Assembly: GCA_964524995.1 (NCBI GenBank)
Contig: CAZGDV010000099.1
Coordinates: forward strand, 1 to 10,919
Direction: 5' to 3'
Source of the DNA: CAZGDV01 sp964524995
GTDB lineage: Bacteria > Chloroflexota > Dehalococcoidia > SZUA-161
Length of the DNA: 10,919 nucleotides
The notes under the pieces were generated by a model. It had not been told where the DNA came from. It did no database searches and saw only the letters and a program-made list of their open reading frames with translations. Every line of letters starts with the position of its first letter. Position 1 is the first letter of the stretch. Position numbers and translations under genes: made by a program. This document shows positions 1-5,756 of the stretch, in pieces.

Positions 1-67
1 CGACATCAACCAGGCTGTCCAGGACGCGCTCGACGGCACGGTCGTCCGGGGCGTGATTGCATTCTGA
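1..67 (+). CDS. C-terminal end of a probable zinc-type (MDR) alcohol dehydrogenase, cut by the window edge
   Basis: Codons run in frame from base 2 to the TGA at 65-67 and give 21 residues, starting DINQAVQDAL and ending in VRGVIAF. This matches the usual tail of medium-chain Zn-dependent alcohol dehydrogenases, where 'INxAxxDxxxGxxxRxVxxF' closes the Rossmann domain. The family oxidises alcohols or reduces aldehydes/ketones with NAD(P) in the cytoplasm. The catalytic zinc and nucleotide-binding parts lie outside the window, so substrate and cofactor cannot be judged. The gene that follows begins 43 bases downstream on the same strand and is probably co-transcribed. The call rests on about 20 residues and should be treated as a family-level guess. 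Confidence 0.55.
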   Translation, partial: DINQAVQDALDGTVVRGVIAF

Positions 68-110
68 GCCGCTGAATCACACTGAGCTTGTACTGAGGAG
101 GATGAGGAAG

Positions 111-362
111 ATGTTATTCAGATCGACTGGTCTGGGGAAGACGGAACTCAAGGGCAAGGTCGCGGGCATGGAACGCCATGGTGACTATCTCGTCATGCAC
201 GTGGACGTTATTGACCCCGTCAAATGGAGGATCCGGGCGGCGATGGACTTCAGGGACTTGGCTACCGTAGTGGCATCATGCGCCAGGTCGGCCATCGTTT
301 CCTTTATCCTGTCCCCCGTGCAATGGCGGAACAAGGCCCCCAAGCACCCCGGCGAGTTCTAG
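111..362 (+). CDS. Small conserved-looking protein of unknown function, 83 aa
   Basis: I do not recognise a named family. The ATG at 111 is chosen because GAGGAGG (95-101) sits 9 bases upstream; the in-frame ATG at 102 lies directly against that site and is less likely. The product is basic. An N-terminal segment (residues ~11-45) has alternating hydrophobic residues typical of beta strands around ERHGDYLVMHV and a VKWRIRA motif. A moderately hydrophobic stretch follows (residues ~50-70, with FILSP), then a polar tail ending in HPGEF. It could be a small soluble beta protein or a peripheral membrane protein; one short helix is possible but not a convincing transmembrane segment. It follows the dehydrogenase fragment by 43 bases and probably ends that transcription unit, because a new promoter appears at 466. 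Confidence 0.7.
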   Translation: MLFRSTGLGKTELKGKVAGMERHGDYLVMHVDVIDPVKWRIRAAMDFRDLATVVASCARSAIVSFILSPVQWRNKAPKHPGEF

Positions 363-450
363 ACGCGCGCCCCGCTCACCACCTAGGACTACCTCCTGTC
401 ATCACTGCGTCTCGCTGTGCCCGCTTCTCCCCCGGCGCTCGCTGACGGCG

Positions 451-460
451 GTACATGTAC
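451..460. promoter_or_regulatory. Perfect 10-base palindrome upstream of the LUD-gene promoter, possible operator
   Basis: GTACATGTAC is identical to its reverse complement and ends 5 bases before the -35 box at 466. The position suits an activator or repressor site for the LUD/SDR operon. A ten-base palindrome alone can arise by chance, so this is only a candidate. Confidence 0.3.
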
Positions 461-465
461 TCGCT

Positions 466-494
466 TTGTCAAGACCGCTGCGCTGTTGTATCAT
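466..494 (+). promoter_or_regulatory. sigma70-type promoter of the LUD-SDR-SDR operon
   Basis: The -35 box is TTGTCA (466-471) and the -10 box is TATCAT (489-494), separated by exactly 17 bases. Each box differs from consensus at one position. Transcription would start near 500-502, giving a leader of about 30 bases before the ATG at 531. The 168-base gap 363-530 holds nothing else I can support apart from the palindrome at 451-460. Confidence 0.7.
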
Positions 495-530
495 AGGACA
501 ACCCCATCGCTGCCCGAGAGAGGTATACAT

Positions 531-1214
531 ATGAGGCCGGAGTACGAGTGGTACAACGAGAAGTTCGCGGAGCGCTGCATCAAGGTCCTCGAGAGGAACA
601 ACATCAAGTGCCATTACGCCAGGGACCGTGACGGGGCCCGGGCGAAGCTGCTGGAGCTTATACCCGATGGCGTCACTATTGGCGCAGGCGGCTCGCTGAC
701 CTTGGTGCAGGTCGGGATCATGGAGGAGTTGGAGAAGAGGGGCACTCACACGATCCACAATCCCTATCGTAAGGACGGCAAGGAGTACTACCCGCCGCTG
801 GAGACGGTGCTTCAGGAGATCGCAGAGGTAGGCAAGCAGGCGCTGACGGCGGACGTGTTCCTCACCGGCATCAATGCGATCAGCATGGACGGCAAGCTCG
901 TTGCCACGGACGGCTTCGGCAATCGCGTTGCGGCGCTCATCTGGGGCCCCGAGAAGGTATATGTGGTGAGCGGGGTCAACAAGATAGTCGCTAATGTCGA
1001 TGAGGCGCTGCGGCGCGTGAAGGCGGTCGCCGCTCCCATGAACGCGAGCAGGCTGGAGAAGCAGCACGGCTATCCTCCCACCCCCTGCGGCACGACGGGC
1101 GTTTGCGTGGAGTGCAAGGACATCCGCCACTGCACGTACACCGTGATCGTCGAGTGCCAGACGTTTCCGCAGAGGATAGAGGTCGTCCTGGTGGGCGAGA
1201 GCCTGGGCTACTAG
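531..1214 (+). CDS. LUD-domain protein (lactate-utilisation / LutB-LutC-like family), 227 aa
   Basis: This is a stand-alone LUD-domain protein of the size usual for single-domain members. LUD proteins take part in lactate oxidation complexes (LutABC), but many stand-alone members have no assigned reaction. Visible motifs are GAGGSLT (residues 51-57) and the core 'ALTADVFLTGINAIS' followed by DG and 'FGNRVAALIWGP' (to residue 140), then VYVVSGVNKIV and the tail RIEVVLVGESLGY, all typical of the family. The C-terminal third carries Cys186, Cys192, Cys195, Cys201 and Cys209, which could bind a metal or Fe-S cluster. The start at 531 is supported by GAGAGAGG (516-523) 7 bases upstream and by a promoter whose predicted start site lies just ahead; the longer open frame from 417 would begin upstream of the promoter. 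It is first in an operon with two SDR dehydrogenases, which suggests a redox role. Confidence 0.88.
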   Translation: MRPEYEWYNEKFAERCIKVLERNNIKCHYARDRDGARAKLLELIPDGVTIGAGGSLTLVQVGIMEELEKRGTHTIHNPYRKDGKEYYPPLETVLQEIAEVGKQALTADVFLTGINAISMDGKLVATDGFGNRVAALIWGPEKVYVVSGVNKIVANVDEALRRVKAVAAPMNASRLEKQHGYPPTPCGTTGVCVECKDIRHCTYTVIVECQTFPQRIEVVLVGESLGY

Positions 1215-1249
1215 GCACGGCGCGGCCTCCAGCGCCGGGAGGGCGAGAC

Positions 1250-2038
1250 ATGAAGTTGGACAACAAGATTGCCATAGTCACAGGGGCTGCGAGCGGCATC
1301 GGCCGGGCGATAGCCGTAGAGCTCGCGACCCACGGGTGCACGCCCGCCCTGGTTGACATAAATGAGGAGCGGCTGCAGAAGGTGCTTGAGGAGGTCAAGA
1401 AGACAGCGCCCGCCGCGACGGTGGAGGTATGTGACATCAGCGACCGCGAGCAGGTGAAGCGGGCGGTGCAATCGACGCGACAGCAGCATGGACGCATCGA
1501 CATCCTGGTCAACAACGCCGGCATGATGATCGTCAAGCTGTTCTCCGAGATACCGGACGAGGAAGTGCGACGGCAGATGGATGTCAACTACTACGGGCCT
1601 GTCGCCTTCGTGCGGGAGGTCGTCCCCGTGATGGAGGGCCAGGGCAGGGGCGTGATTATCAACGTGGCCTCTGTAGGTGCGAGGCTGGTCGTGCCGGGGA
1701 CGGGTGCCTACGCCGCCAGCAAGGCTGCGGTCCATGCCTTCTCCGAGGCCCTGTACTACGAGCTGAAGGACAAGGGAATACACGTCGGCATCGTGATACC
1801 CGGCGGCATCAAGACCGGCATCTTCGAGCGGGCCGACAATAAGCTGGGCGAGTACTATCGCGACCAGTGCACCACGCCGCCGTCGGCGGTGACAAAGAGC
1901 ATCAGGCAGGCCATAGAGAAGGAGAGATTCAAGACCGTGGTGCCGTTCAGCGCCAACTTCCTGCTTCTGGCGCACGCGATGTTGGGCGGCGTCTTCAGAA
2001 ACTCGCTGCTGGGCAGGATACGGCCTTACATGCAGTAG
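1250..2038 (+). CDS. Short-chain dehydrogenase/reductase (classical SDR), 262 aa
   Basis: A cytoplasmic NAD(P)-dependent oxidoreductase of the classical SDR family. The cofactor motif TGAASGIG is at residues 11-18, NNAG at 88-91, and the catalytic tetrad is complete: Asn113 (DVNYYG), Ser141, Tyr154 and Lys158 (YAASK). Asp36 at the end of beta-2 (LVDIN) favours NAD over NADP by the usual SDR rule; this is inference. Length is normal. The C-terminus (PFSANFLLLAHAMLGG, then NSLLGRIRPYMQ) is hydrophobic and resembles SDRs that sit on membranes or act on lipid-like substrates. GGGAGGG at 1237-1243 lies 6 bases before the ATG. It follows the LUD gene by 35 bases and precedes a second SDR by 33 bases. 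The substrate cannot be told from sequence. Confidence 0.92.
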   Translation: MKLDNKIAIVTGAASGIGRAIAVELATHGCTPALVDINEERLQKVLEEVKKTAPAATVEVCDISDREQVKRAVQSTRQQHGRIDILVNNAGMMIVKLFSEIPDEEVRRQMDVNYYGPVAFVREVVPVMEGQGRGVIINVASVGARLVVPGTGAYAASKAAVHAFSEALYYELKDKGIHVGIVIPGGIKTGIFERADNKLGEYYRDQCTTPPSAVTKSIRQAIEKERFKTVVPFSANFLLLAHAMLGGVFRNSLLGRIRPYMQ

Positions 2039-2071
2039 GGCCGCATAGCGCGAAGAAAGGGAGTCTCGGGC

Positions 2072-2857
2072 ATGGATATGAAGCTGAAGGACAAAGTAGC
2101 CCTGGTGACGGGAGGGGCCTCCGGCATCGGCAGGGAGATATGCAAGCGTTTCGGCGAGGAGGGTGCCAAGGTATCCGTCGTCGACATGAACCTGGATGCG
2201 GCGAAGCAGGTCGCCGAAGAGATAGCGGCGGCGGGCCGCAAGGCCATCGCCGTGCAATGCGACGTCGGCGACGAGGAGCAGGCCAATGCCGCTGTGCAGC
2301 GGACCGAGAGCGAGTTGGGCAGGATCAATGTCCTGGTAAACTGCGCCGGTCATGCGGGGGCCAACTTCATCGCGGACATGCCTGCCGAGGAGTGGCGGCG
2401 CATCTTCGCCGTGCACTGCGATGGCATGTTCTTCTTCACCAGGGCGGTCCTGCAGTCGATGGGCGAGGGCGACCGCATAATCAACATCTCGTCCATCGAT
2501 GCGGTAGGGGGCCAGGTGTTTGGCACCCACTATGCGGCGGCCAAGGGCGCGATCGTAGCCTTCACCAAGTCCCTGTCCCTGGAGGTCTCCTACAAGGGCA
2601 TTACCGTGAACGCAATCGGGCCGGGCGTCATCCGCACACAGATGGGCAACCTGCTGGTCGAAGTCGCGCCGCCGGATTTCCCCGATGGCATACCCTCACG
2701 CCGGTACGGAGAGCCTGCCGACATAGCCGCGCTGGCTGCGTTCCTGGCCTCGCCCGAGGCCAGCTACATCACGGGCCAGATGATCCTCGTCGATGGCGGC
2801 ATAACGCTTGCCAACCCGGTCAACCGCTTCACCGCCAAGCTCATGGGCATGCCGTAG
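2072..2857 (+). CDS. Short-chain dehydrogenase, FabG-like classical SDR, 261 aa
   Basis: A classical SDR that resembles 3-oxoacyl-reductases and 3-hydroxyacyl dehydrogenases. The cofactor motif TGGASGIG is at residues 13-20, Asp39 follows beta-2 (VVDMN, pointing to NAD), CDV lies at 63-65 and NCAG at 90-93. Ser141, Tyr154 and Lys158 form the catalytic core, and the C-terminal 'SYITGQMILVDGG' is the standard family ending. The position of the fourth catalytic residue, usually Asn, is His115 (VHCDG). AAAGGGAG (2056-2063) is 8 bases before the ATG at 2072; a second in-frame ATG at 2078 is less well placed. Last gene of the LUD-SDR-SDR operon. About 15 residues beyond the usual SDR end (ANPVNRFTAKLMGMP) form a short extra tail. 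The reaction is probably oxidation or reduction of a hydroxy/keto-acyl or alcohol substrate. Confidence 0.93.
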   Translation: MDMKLKDKVALVTGGASGIGREICKRFGEEGAKVSVVDMNLDAAKQVAEEIAAAGRKAIAVQCDVGDEEQANAAVQRTESELGRINVLVNCAGHAGANFIADMPAEEWRRIFAVHCDGMFFFTRAVLQSMGEGDRIINISSIDAVGGQVFGTHYAAAKGAIVAFTKSLSLEVSYKGITVNAIGPGVIRTQMGNLLVEVAPPDFPDGIPSRRYGEPADIAALAAFLASPEASYITGQMILVDGGITLANPVNRFTAKLMGMP

Positions 2858-2874
2858 GGACGCCCTTTGGCATG
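2848..2874 (+). terminator. Two-tier hairpin over the end of the second SDR gene, possible terminator
   Basis: CATGCC (2848-2853) pairs with GGCATG (2869-2874), and inside it AGGG (2856-2859) pairs with CCCT (2863-2866) around a 3-base loop, with a GT/TT internal mismatch. The SDR stop codon (2855-2857) is inside the structure. No T-run follows, so it is not a standard intrinsic terminator; it could also stabilise the 3' end of the mRNA. Confidence 0.4.
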
Positions 2875-2958
2875 ACTGCTCCTGGGCTAATCGGCAAATA
2901 CAGATGGTTGGTAGCTGGTTAGTTCTCCTCGGAACTTCCATCTAGACATCGTCTGCGA

Positions 2959-2964
2959 TATAAT
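2959..2964 (+). promoter_or_regulatory. -10 box (TATAAT) of the YEATS-like gene
   Basis: A perfect TATAAT lies 37 bases before the ATG at 3002. No good -35 box is present; the closest is CTTCCA at 2935-2940, 18 bases upstream. The rest of the gap 2858-3001 is AT-richer than the flanking operons and, apart from the hairpin at 2848-2874, holds nothing I can name. Confidence 0.5.
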
Positions 2965-3001
2965 CAAGCGGCACTTGTGCAGACGGTGGAGGGCTCACGA
3001 C

Positions 3002-3697
3002 ATGCGACAACCGACCATCGAGCCACACAAAGTCACGACCCCGATACAGCTGTTGGCAGTTTGGTTTGCTGCACTGGTCTTGGTTGTAGGCTTGTTCCTT
3101 GGTCTTGCCGCAGTAATAGACACGCCGGTTTGGCTCCGCCCAACGTTGGCCATTGCCTCTGTGGTATTCGTACCGTTGTTCTTGGTTGCGGCTTTCGTGA
3201 TGCAAACGGTCTTCAGAACGCATCTTCAGGAAGACCCGTATTACGCGGAGTGGCTCAAGCGAAAGGAGCAAGCATTCGCTGACTTCACACCTGAGAACTT
3301 GTCTCCGCGAAACTTGTTACTTGCTCCCCTTGGTGTGGCCAACGAGCCACCGGCAGATTTCGAGCGAAGGCGGATTGAAAGGTATGAGCAGAATCGAGGG
3401 CTCTTTCTTGTTCACGAATGGCGACCTTCTACTGTCAAGGGGCAAGTGGCGGACATAGTCATATGGCTTCACCAACATGGGGAAGGCCCACTATCTGAAG
3501 GCCAAGTCGAGAAGGTGCAATATCAACTTGGCCCGAAGTTCTTCGAGTCGCCGGTTGACAAGTGCAACGCTAGAGATAGCTTCAAGATCGAAGTATCAGC
3601 GTATGGCCCCATGCTCTGCCTAGCCAAGGTGTTCATCAAAGGCGAGCTAGCCCCAGTTGAACTGGAGCGGTACATCAATTTCGAAGACGCTCCGTGA
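3002..3697 (+). CDS. Two-helix membrane protein with a C-terminal prokaryotic YEATS-like domain, 231 aa
   Basis: Two hydrophobic segments (residues ~15-39 and ~47-70) are followed by a charged region with EDPYYAEWLKRKE (~77-89) and a C-terminal beta-rich domain (~133-227). That domain contains LFLVHEWRPS, GQVADIVIWLHQH, VEKVQYQLGPKFFESPV, FKIEVSAYGPMLCLAKVFI and LERYINF. The order 'VxxVxYxLxPxF..PV ... FxxxxxxxGxxxxxAxVxF' is how I recognise a YEATS-type beta sandwich; this is recalled pattern, not a search. Eukaryotic YEATS domains read acylated lysines; prokaryotic ones are poorly studied and their ligand here is unknown. GGAGGG (2988-2993) is 8 bases before the ATG. Base use differs from its neighbours: bases 3061-3120 hold 29 G+C of 60, against 41 of 60 in bases 7321-7380. 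The gene also favours TTG (Leu) and CGA (Arg) codons. It stands alone with its own -10 box, which suggests acquisition by transfer. Confidence 0.62.
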   Translation: MRQPTIEPHKVTTPIQLLAVWFAALVLVVGLFLGLAAVIDTPVWLRPTLAIASVVFVPLFLVAAFVMQTVFRTHLQEDPYYAEWLKRKEQAFADFTPENLSPRNLLLAPLGVANEPPADFERRRIERYEQNRGLFLVHEWRPSTVKGQVADIVIWLHQHGEGPLSEGQVEKVQYQLGPKFFESPVDKCNARDSFKIEVSAYGPMLCLAKVFIKGELAPVELERYINFEDAP

Positions 3698-3705
3698 AGC
3701 GGTAT

Positions 3706-3756
3706 AGCACAGCCTGAGCCGGTCTTTGGCACGGACGCAATGTCCGCAGCACAGCC
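3706..3756. repeat. Short direct repeat AGCACAGCC flanking a hairpin
   Basis: AGCACAGCC occurs at 3706-3714 and again at 3748-3756. Between them CGGAC (3732-3736) and GTCCG (3742-3746) form a 5-bp stem with a 5-base loop. This lies directly after the YEATS-like gene and before the MaoC promoter. It may be a weak terminator or a remnant of an insertion, and chance is also possible. Confidence 0.25.
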
Positions 3757-3759
3757 CGT

Positions 3760-3789
3760 TTGACACCCCAACGCGGCTGGCGCTATCCT
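3760..3789 (+). promoter_or_regulatory. sigma70-type promoter of the MaoC operon
   Basis: A perfect TTGACA (3760-3765) is followed after 18 bases by TATCCT (3784-3789), a 4-of-6 match to the -10 consensus. Transcription would begin near 3796, about 27 bases before the ATG at 3823. An inverted repeat, CCTAC-ATAC-GTAGG (3787-3800), covers the -10 edge and the predicted start site and may be an operator. Confidence 0.6.
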
Positions 3790-3822
3790 ACATACGTAGG
3801 AATCAGCGAAGGAGCACTCTCC

Positions 3823-4821
3823 ATGACCGCCGAATCCCTGATCACCGACGAGATGCGGAGCTCGATCGGCACCCAGGTCTTCCCGGACTTCCCGCCGGAG
3901 GAGGTCTGCACGTGGGCCATCCGGAGGTACCTCGAGGCCATAAACGACGAGAACCCGCTGTGGACCGATGAGCGGTATGCTAGTCATACCAAGTGGGGCG
4001 GGATCATCGCGCCGCCCGGTATCCTGGAGGCGTTCAATCCGGCCAACCACGCCTTCCGGCACTACGACGACATGTCGCACATGGGCCTGCCCTTCAACCC
4101 GCCCTTCCCCAAGACCTTCATGGCGTTCAACGAGTACCAGTTCTTCCTGCCCGTGAGGCCGGGCGATGTGCTCACAAGCGTCTGCAAGATCGGCGACATC
4201 TACGAGCGGCAGAGCACATCCGGGTCGGGCCGGATGGTGTTCGTCCGGCTGGACAACGAGCACCGCAACCAGAGGGGCGAGCTGGTCGGGATAACCAGCG
4301 AGGCCATGGTGTCCATGGAGGGCTCATCGGGCAAGAAGGCGGCGGAGCCGCCTCCGCCCCCGTCGCAGGTCGAGGCGAAGCCGCCCGGCGGAGACCAGGT
4401 CTATTTCGAGGACGTCGAGGTCGGTACGGAGCTGCCGCCCCTGTCCAAGGAGTACACGCTGTTCACCATCCTCAAGTGGGGTGCGGCCACCAACGACTAC
4501 GGCCCGCATCACTTCGACTACAAGTTCGCGACCGAGATGCTGGGCATGCCCAACGTGATCGCGCACGGCCCGCACAATACGGCGTTCCTGATCAGGCTGG
4601 TCACGAACTGGATCGGCGGGAACGGTATGCTCAAGAAGCACTACTGTGAGATGCGCGGGAACGTGCTACCCGGCGACACCATGACCTTCCAGGGGCGCGT
4701 TGCCAGCAAGTACACGCAGGATGGCGAGGGCTGCGTGGAGATCGAGAGCGCGGCGACGAACCAGAACGGCAAGAGGGTGACGCTGGGCAAGTCGCTGGTG
4801 ACCCTGCCATCGAGGAAGTAG
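3823..4821 (+). CDS. MaoC-family double-hotdog dehydratase/hydratase, 332 aa
   Basis: Two hotdog domains are joined by a proline-rich linker (~170-190, with PPPPPSQ and AKPPGG). The N-terminal half (~28-166), with NDENPLWTD and GGIIAPPG, is of the FAS1-type dehydratase-N class and lacks the catalytic histidine (Trp47 at that place). The C-terminal half (~193-330) carries the MaoC signature: Asp225 and His230 in NDYGPHHFD, followed by VIAHGP. The usual chemistry is reversible hydration of an enoyl-thioester to a 3-hydroxyacyl-thioester, in beta-oxidation-like or propionate-type pathways; the acyl group is unknown. GAAGGAG (3808-3814) is 8 bases before the ATG. It heads a tight cluster: the next, very small gene starts 6 bases after its stop. 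Length is normal for double-hotdog members. Confidence 0.9.
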   Translation: MTAESLITDEMRSSIGTQVFPDFPPEEVCTWAIRRYLEAINDENPLWTDERYASHTKWGGIIAPPGILEAFNPANHAFRHYDDMSHMGLPFNPPFPKTFMAFNEYQFFLPVRPGDVLTSVCKIGDIYERQSTSGSGRMVFVRLDNEHRNQRGELVGITSEAMVSMEGSSGKKAAEPPPPPSQVEAKPPGGDQVYFEDVEVGTELPPLSKEYTLFTILKWGAATNDYGPHHFDYKFATEMLGMPNVIAHGPHNTAFLIRLVTNWIGGNGMLKKHYCEMRGNVLPGDTMTFQGRVASKYTQDGEGCVEIESAATNQNGKRVTLGKSLVTLPSRK

Positions 4822-4827
4822 CGGCGC

Positions 4828-4956
4828 ATGAAAGGCTACCGGACTCCATCCTGGTTCCGCATGAAGGGCTTCACGCACAAGAAGCAGGCCAAGCAGGGCA
4901 GGGGTAAGCCTGCGGGCGGGATGAGGTCGGCCGCGAAGAAGCAGCATGGCTCGTGA
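4828..4956 (+). CDS. Very basic 42-residue peptide of unknown function
   Basis: A short open frame begins at ATG 4828 (MKGYRTPSWF) and ends at TGA 4954-4956. GAGGAAG (4812-4818), inside the end of the MaoC gene, lies 9 bases upstream as a ribosome binding site. The start comes 6 bases after the MaoC stop, and the end overlaps the next gene by 11 bases, a pattern that fits translational coupling. Twelve of 42 residues are Lys or Arg, with KK at 18-19 and 37-38, many Gly and Gln, and no acidic residue at all. Such composition suits a nucleic-acid- or ribosome-binding peptide or a basic tail, but I know no family. It may be missed by gene finders because of its size. Codon use (AGG, GGC, AAG) is like that of its neighbours. 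Confidence 0.6.
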   Translation: MKGYRTPSWFRMKGFTHKKQAKQGRGKPAGGMRSAAKKQHGS

Positions 4957-5293
4957 GTATACGCATCAGGCACTGGACAGCGACCACCAGTGTCCCTCGG
5001 GGTACTACAGGATTCAGAAGGAGATCGTTCTCAACCATGGCGGGAGGGAAATCCTGTGCGTGGTCGGGATAGGCATGCTGGAGTGCAGCTGCTGCGCCGG
5101 CGACTCTGTCATAGCCGGGCGGGGTGGCCCCTATGCCCTCGTGCCTGGATATGTCACCTGCTGGAAGTGCCGGGAGAACGAGGGCGGCCTGGCCCTCACT
5201 GAGGTGGAGCCTGTTGAGGATGCAGCCGCGAGACGCTACGTCGCTTCTGAGATAAGGGCCCGGGAGGGTGTCAACAACATCGAGTTCTGGTAG
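4946..5293 (+). CDS. Cysteine-rich small protein, first of a tandem paralogous pair, 115 aa
   Basis: No named family is recognised. The protein shares with the next gene a GYY motif (19-21), H-x-GRE-x-L-x-VVG (31-41), a Cys-Cys pair (49-50), YALVPGYV (63-70), Trp73, NE-x-GL (78-82), EVEPV (86-90) and a terminal FW. It has seven cysteines: Cys16, 38, 47, 49, 50, 72 and 75. Among them are a CSCC cluster and a CWKC motif, which could bind zinc or an Fe-S cluster or act in thiol redox chemistry. No signal peptide or membrane segment is visible, so it is probably cytoplasmic. The ATG at 4946 lies inside the preceding peptide gene, with only a weak purine-rich site (around 4935-4941), so translation is probably coupled. 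The next paralogue follows after 14 bases. Confidence 0.82.
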   Translation: MAREYTHQALDSDHQCPSGYYRIQKEIVLNHGGREILCVVGIGMLECSCCAGDSVIAGRGGPYALVPGYVTCWKCRENEGGLALTEVEPVEDAAARRYVASEIRAREGVNNIEFW

Positions 5294-5307
5294 AGGGCGG
5301 GCCGAGG

Positions 5308-5646
5308 ATGAGTAGCTTGAAGCACGAATACGTTCATCTGCCTCTCGGCGAGGACATTCACTTCCTCGCCGGCTACTACACGCCGATGAAGGAGGAGAGA
5401 CTGCAGCACAACGGCAGGGAGGTGCTCTACGTCGTTGGTTCGGCCTGCGTGGAGGCGGGTTGCTGTGGCAACCGCAGCGGTCTCTACGCTATAGTGCCGG
5501 GCTACGTCGGCTCCTGGCAGTCGAGGACGAACGAGCGAGGCCTGCCCCTCTCCGAGGTGGAGCCGGTCGTTGACGACGCCGCGAAGCGCGAGATAGCAGC
5601 AGTTATCAAGGAGATCGAGTACATCTGGAGCGTCGACTTCTGGTAG
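5308..5646 (+). CDS. Small Cys-Cys protein, second of the tandem paralogous pair, 112 aa
   Basis: Aligned by eye with the preceding protein, 46 of 87 core positions are identical (GYY, KE, GRE, VVG, CC, YA-VPGYV, W, R-NE, GL, EVEPV, D-AA, R, FW). It keeps the Cys-Cys pair (52-53) and Cys47, but the CWKC of its partner is replaced by SWQS (69-72), and it lacks a 6-residue insertion after the CC pair. The two proteins therefore share a fold while only the first can form the CxxC site, which suggests divided roles or a heterodimer. AGAGGG (5292-5297) lies 10 bases before the ATG. It is the last gene of the MaoC cluster; a weak hairpin and a new promoter follow. Function unknown. Confidence 0.83.
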   Translation: MSSLKHEYVHLPLGEDIHFLAGYYTPMKEERLQHNGREVLYVVGSACVEAGCCGNRSGLYAIVPGYVGSWQSRTNERGLPLSEVEPVVDDAAKREIAAVIKEIEYIWSVDFW

Positions 5647-5657
5647 GCATCCGCTGG

Positions 5658-5690
5658 GCCGGGCGGTCCGGCGGCTCTTCCTCCTTTGTT
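5658..5690 (+). terminator. Weak candidate terminator after the tandem pair
   Basis: GCCGG (5658-5662) and CCGGC (5668-5672) form a 5-bp GC stem with a 5-base loop, followed by a pyrimidine-rich stretch with short T runs (5676-5690). The stem is short and the T tract interrupted, so termination would be partial at best. Confidence 0.3.
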
Positions 5691-5717
5691 GACATCGCAT
5701 CGGTTTCCCACTATATA
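5689..5717 (+). promoter_or_regulatory. sigma70-type promoter of the dnaJ-like operon
   Basis: A perfect TTGACA (5689-5694) is followed after 17 bases by TATATA (5712-5717). The predicted start near 5724 gives a leader of about 33 bases. I see no CIRCE element and no heat-shock-type -10 (CCCCAT), so heat control is not shown. Confidence 0.65.
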
Positions 5718-5756
5718 TCTGCTTGTGAAAGCTGAATCAGGACGAGAACACGGGCA

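Noticed and set aside
402..530. Upstream extension of the LUD frame and an opposing - strand frame
   Set aside because: The region carries a good promoter and a ribosome site for ATG 531; the opposing frame is antisense to the LUD gene.
1211..2530. 439-codon - strand frame
   Set aside because: It is antisense to two well-supported SDR genes, has no family motifs, and its His/Leu/Arg-rich composition is typical of shadow frames in GC-rich DNA.
1867..2922. 351-codon + strand frame
   Set aside because: It overlaps both SDR genes out of frame, with Gly/Arg/His-rich low-information sequence and no ribosome site.
5647..5756. Heat-shock control (CIRCE or sigma32-type promoter) before the dnaJ-like gene
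   Set aside because: No TTAGCACTC/GAGTGCTAA inverted repeat and no CCCCAT-type -10 are present; a standard TTGACA/TATATA promoter explains the region.
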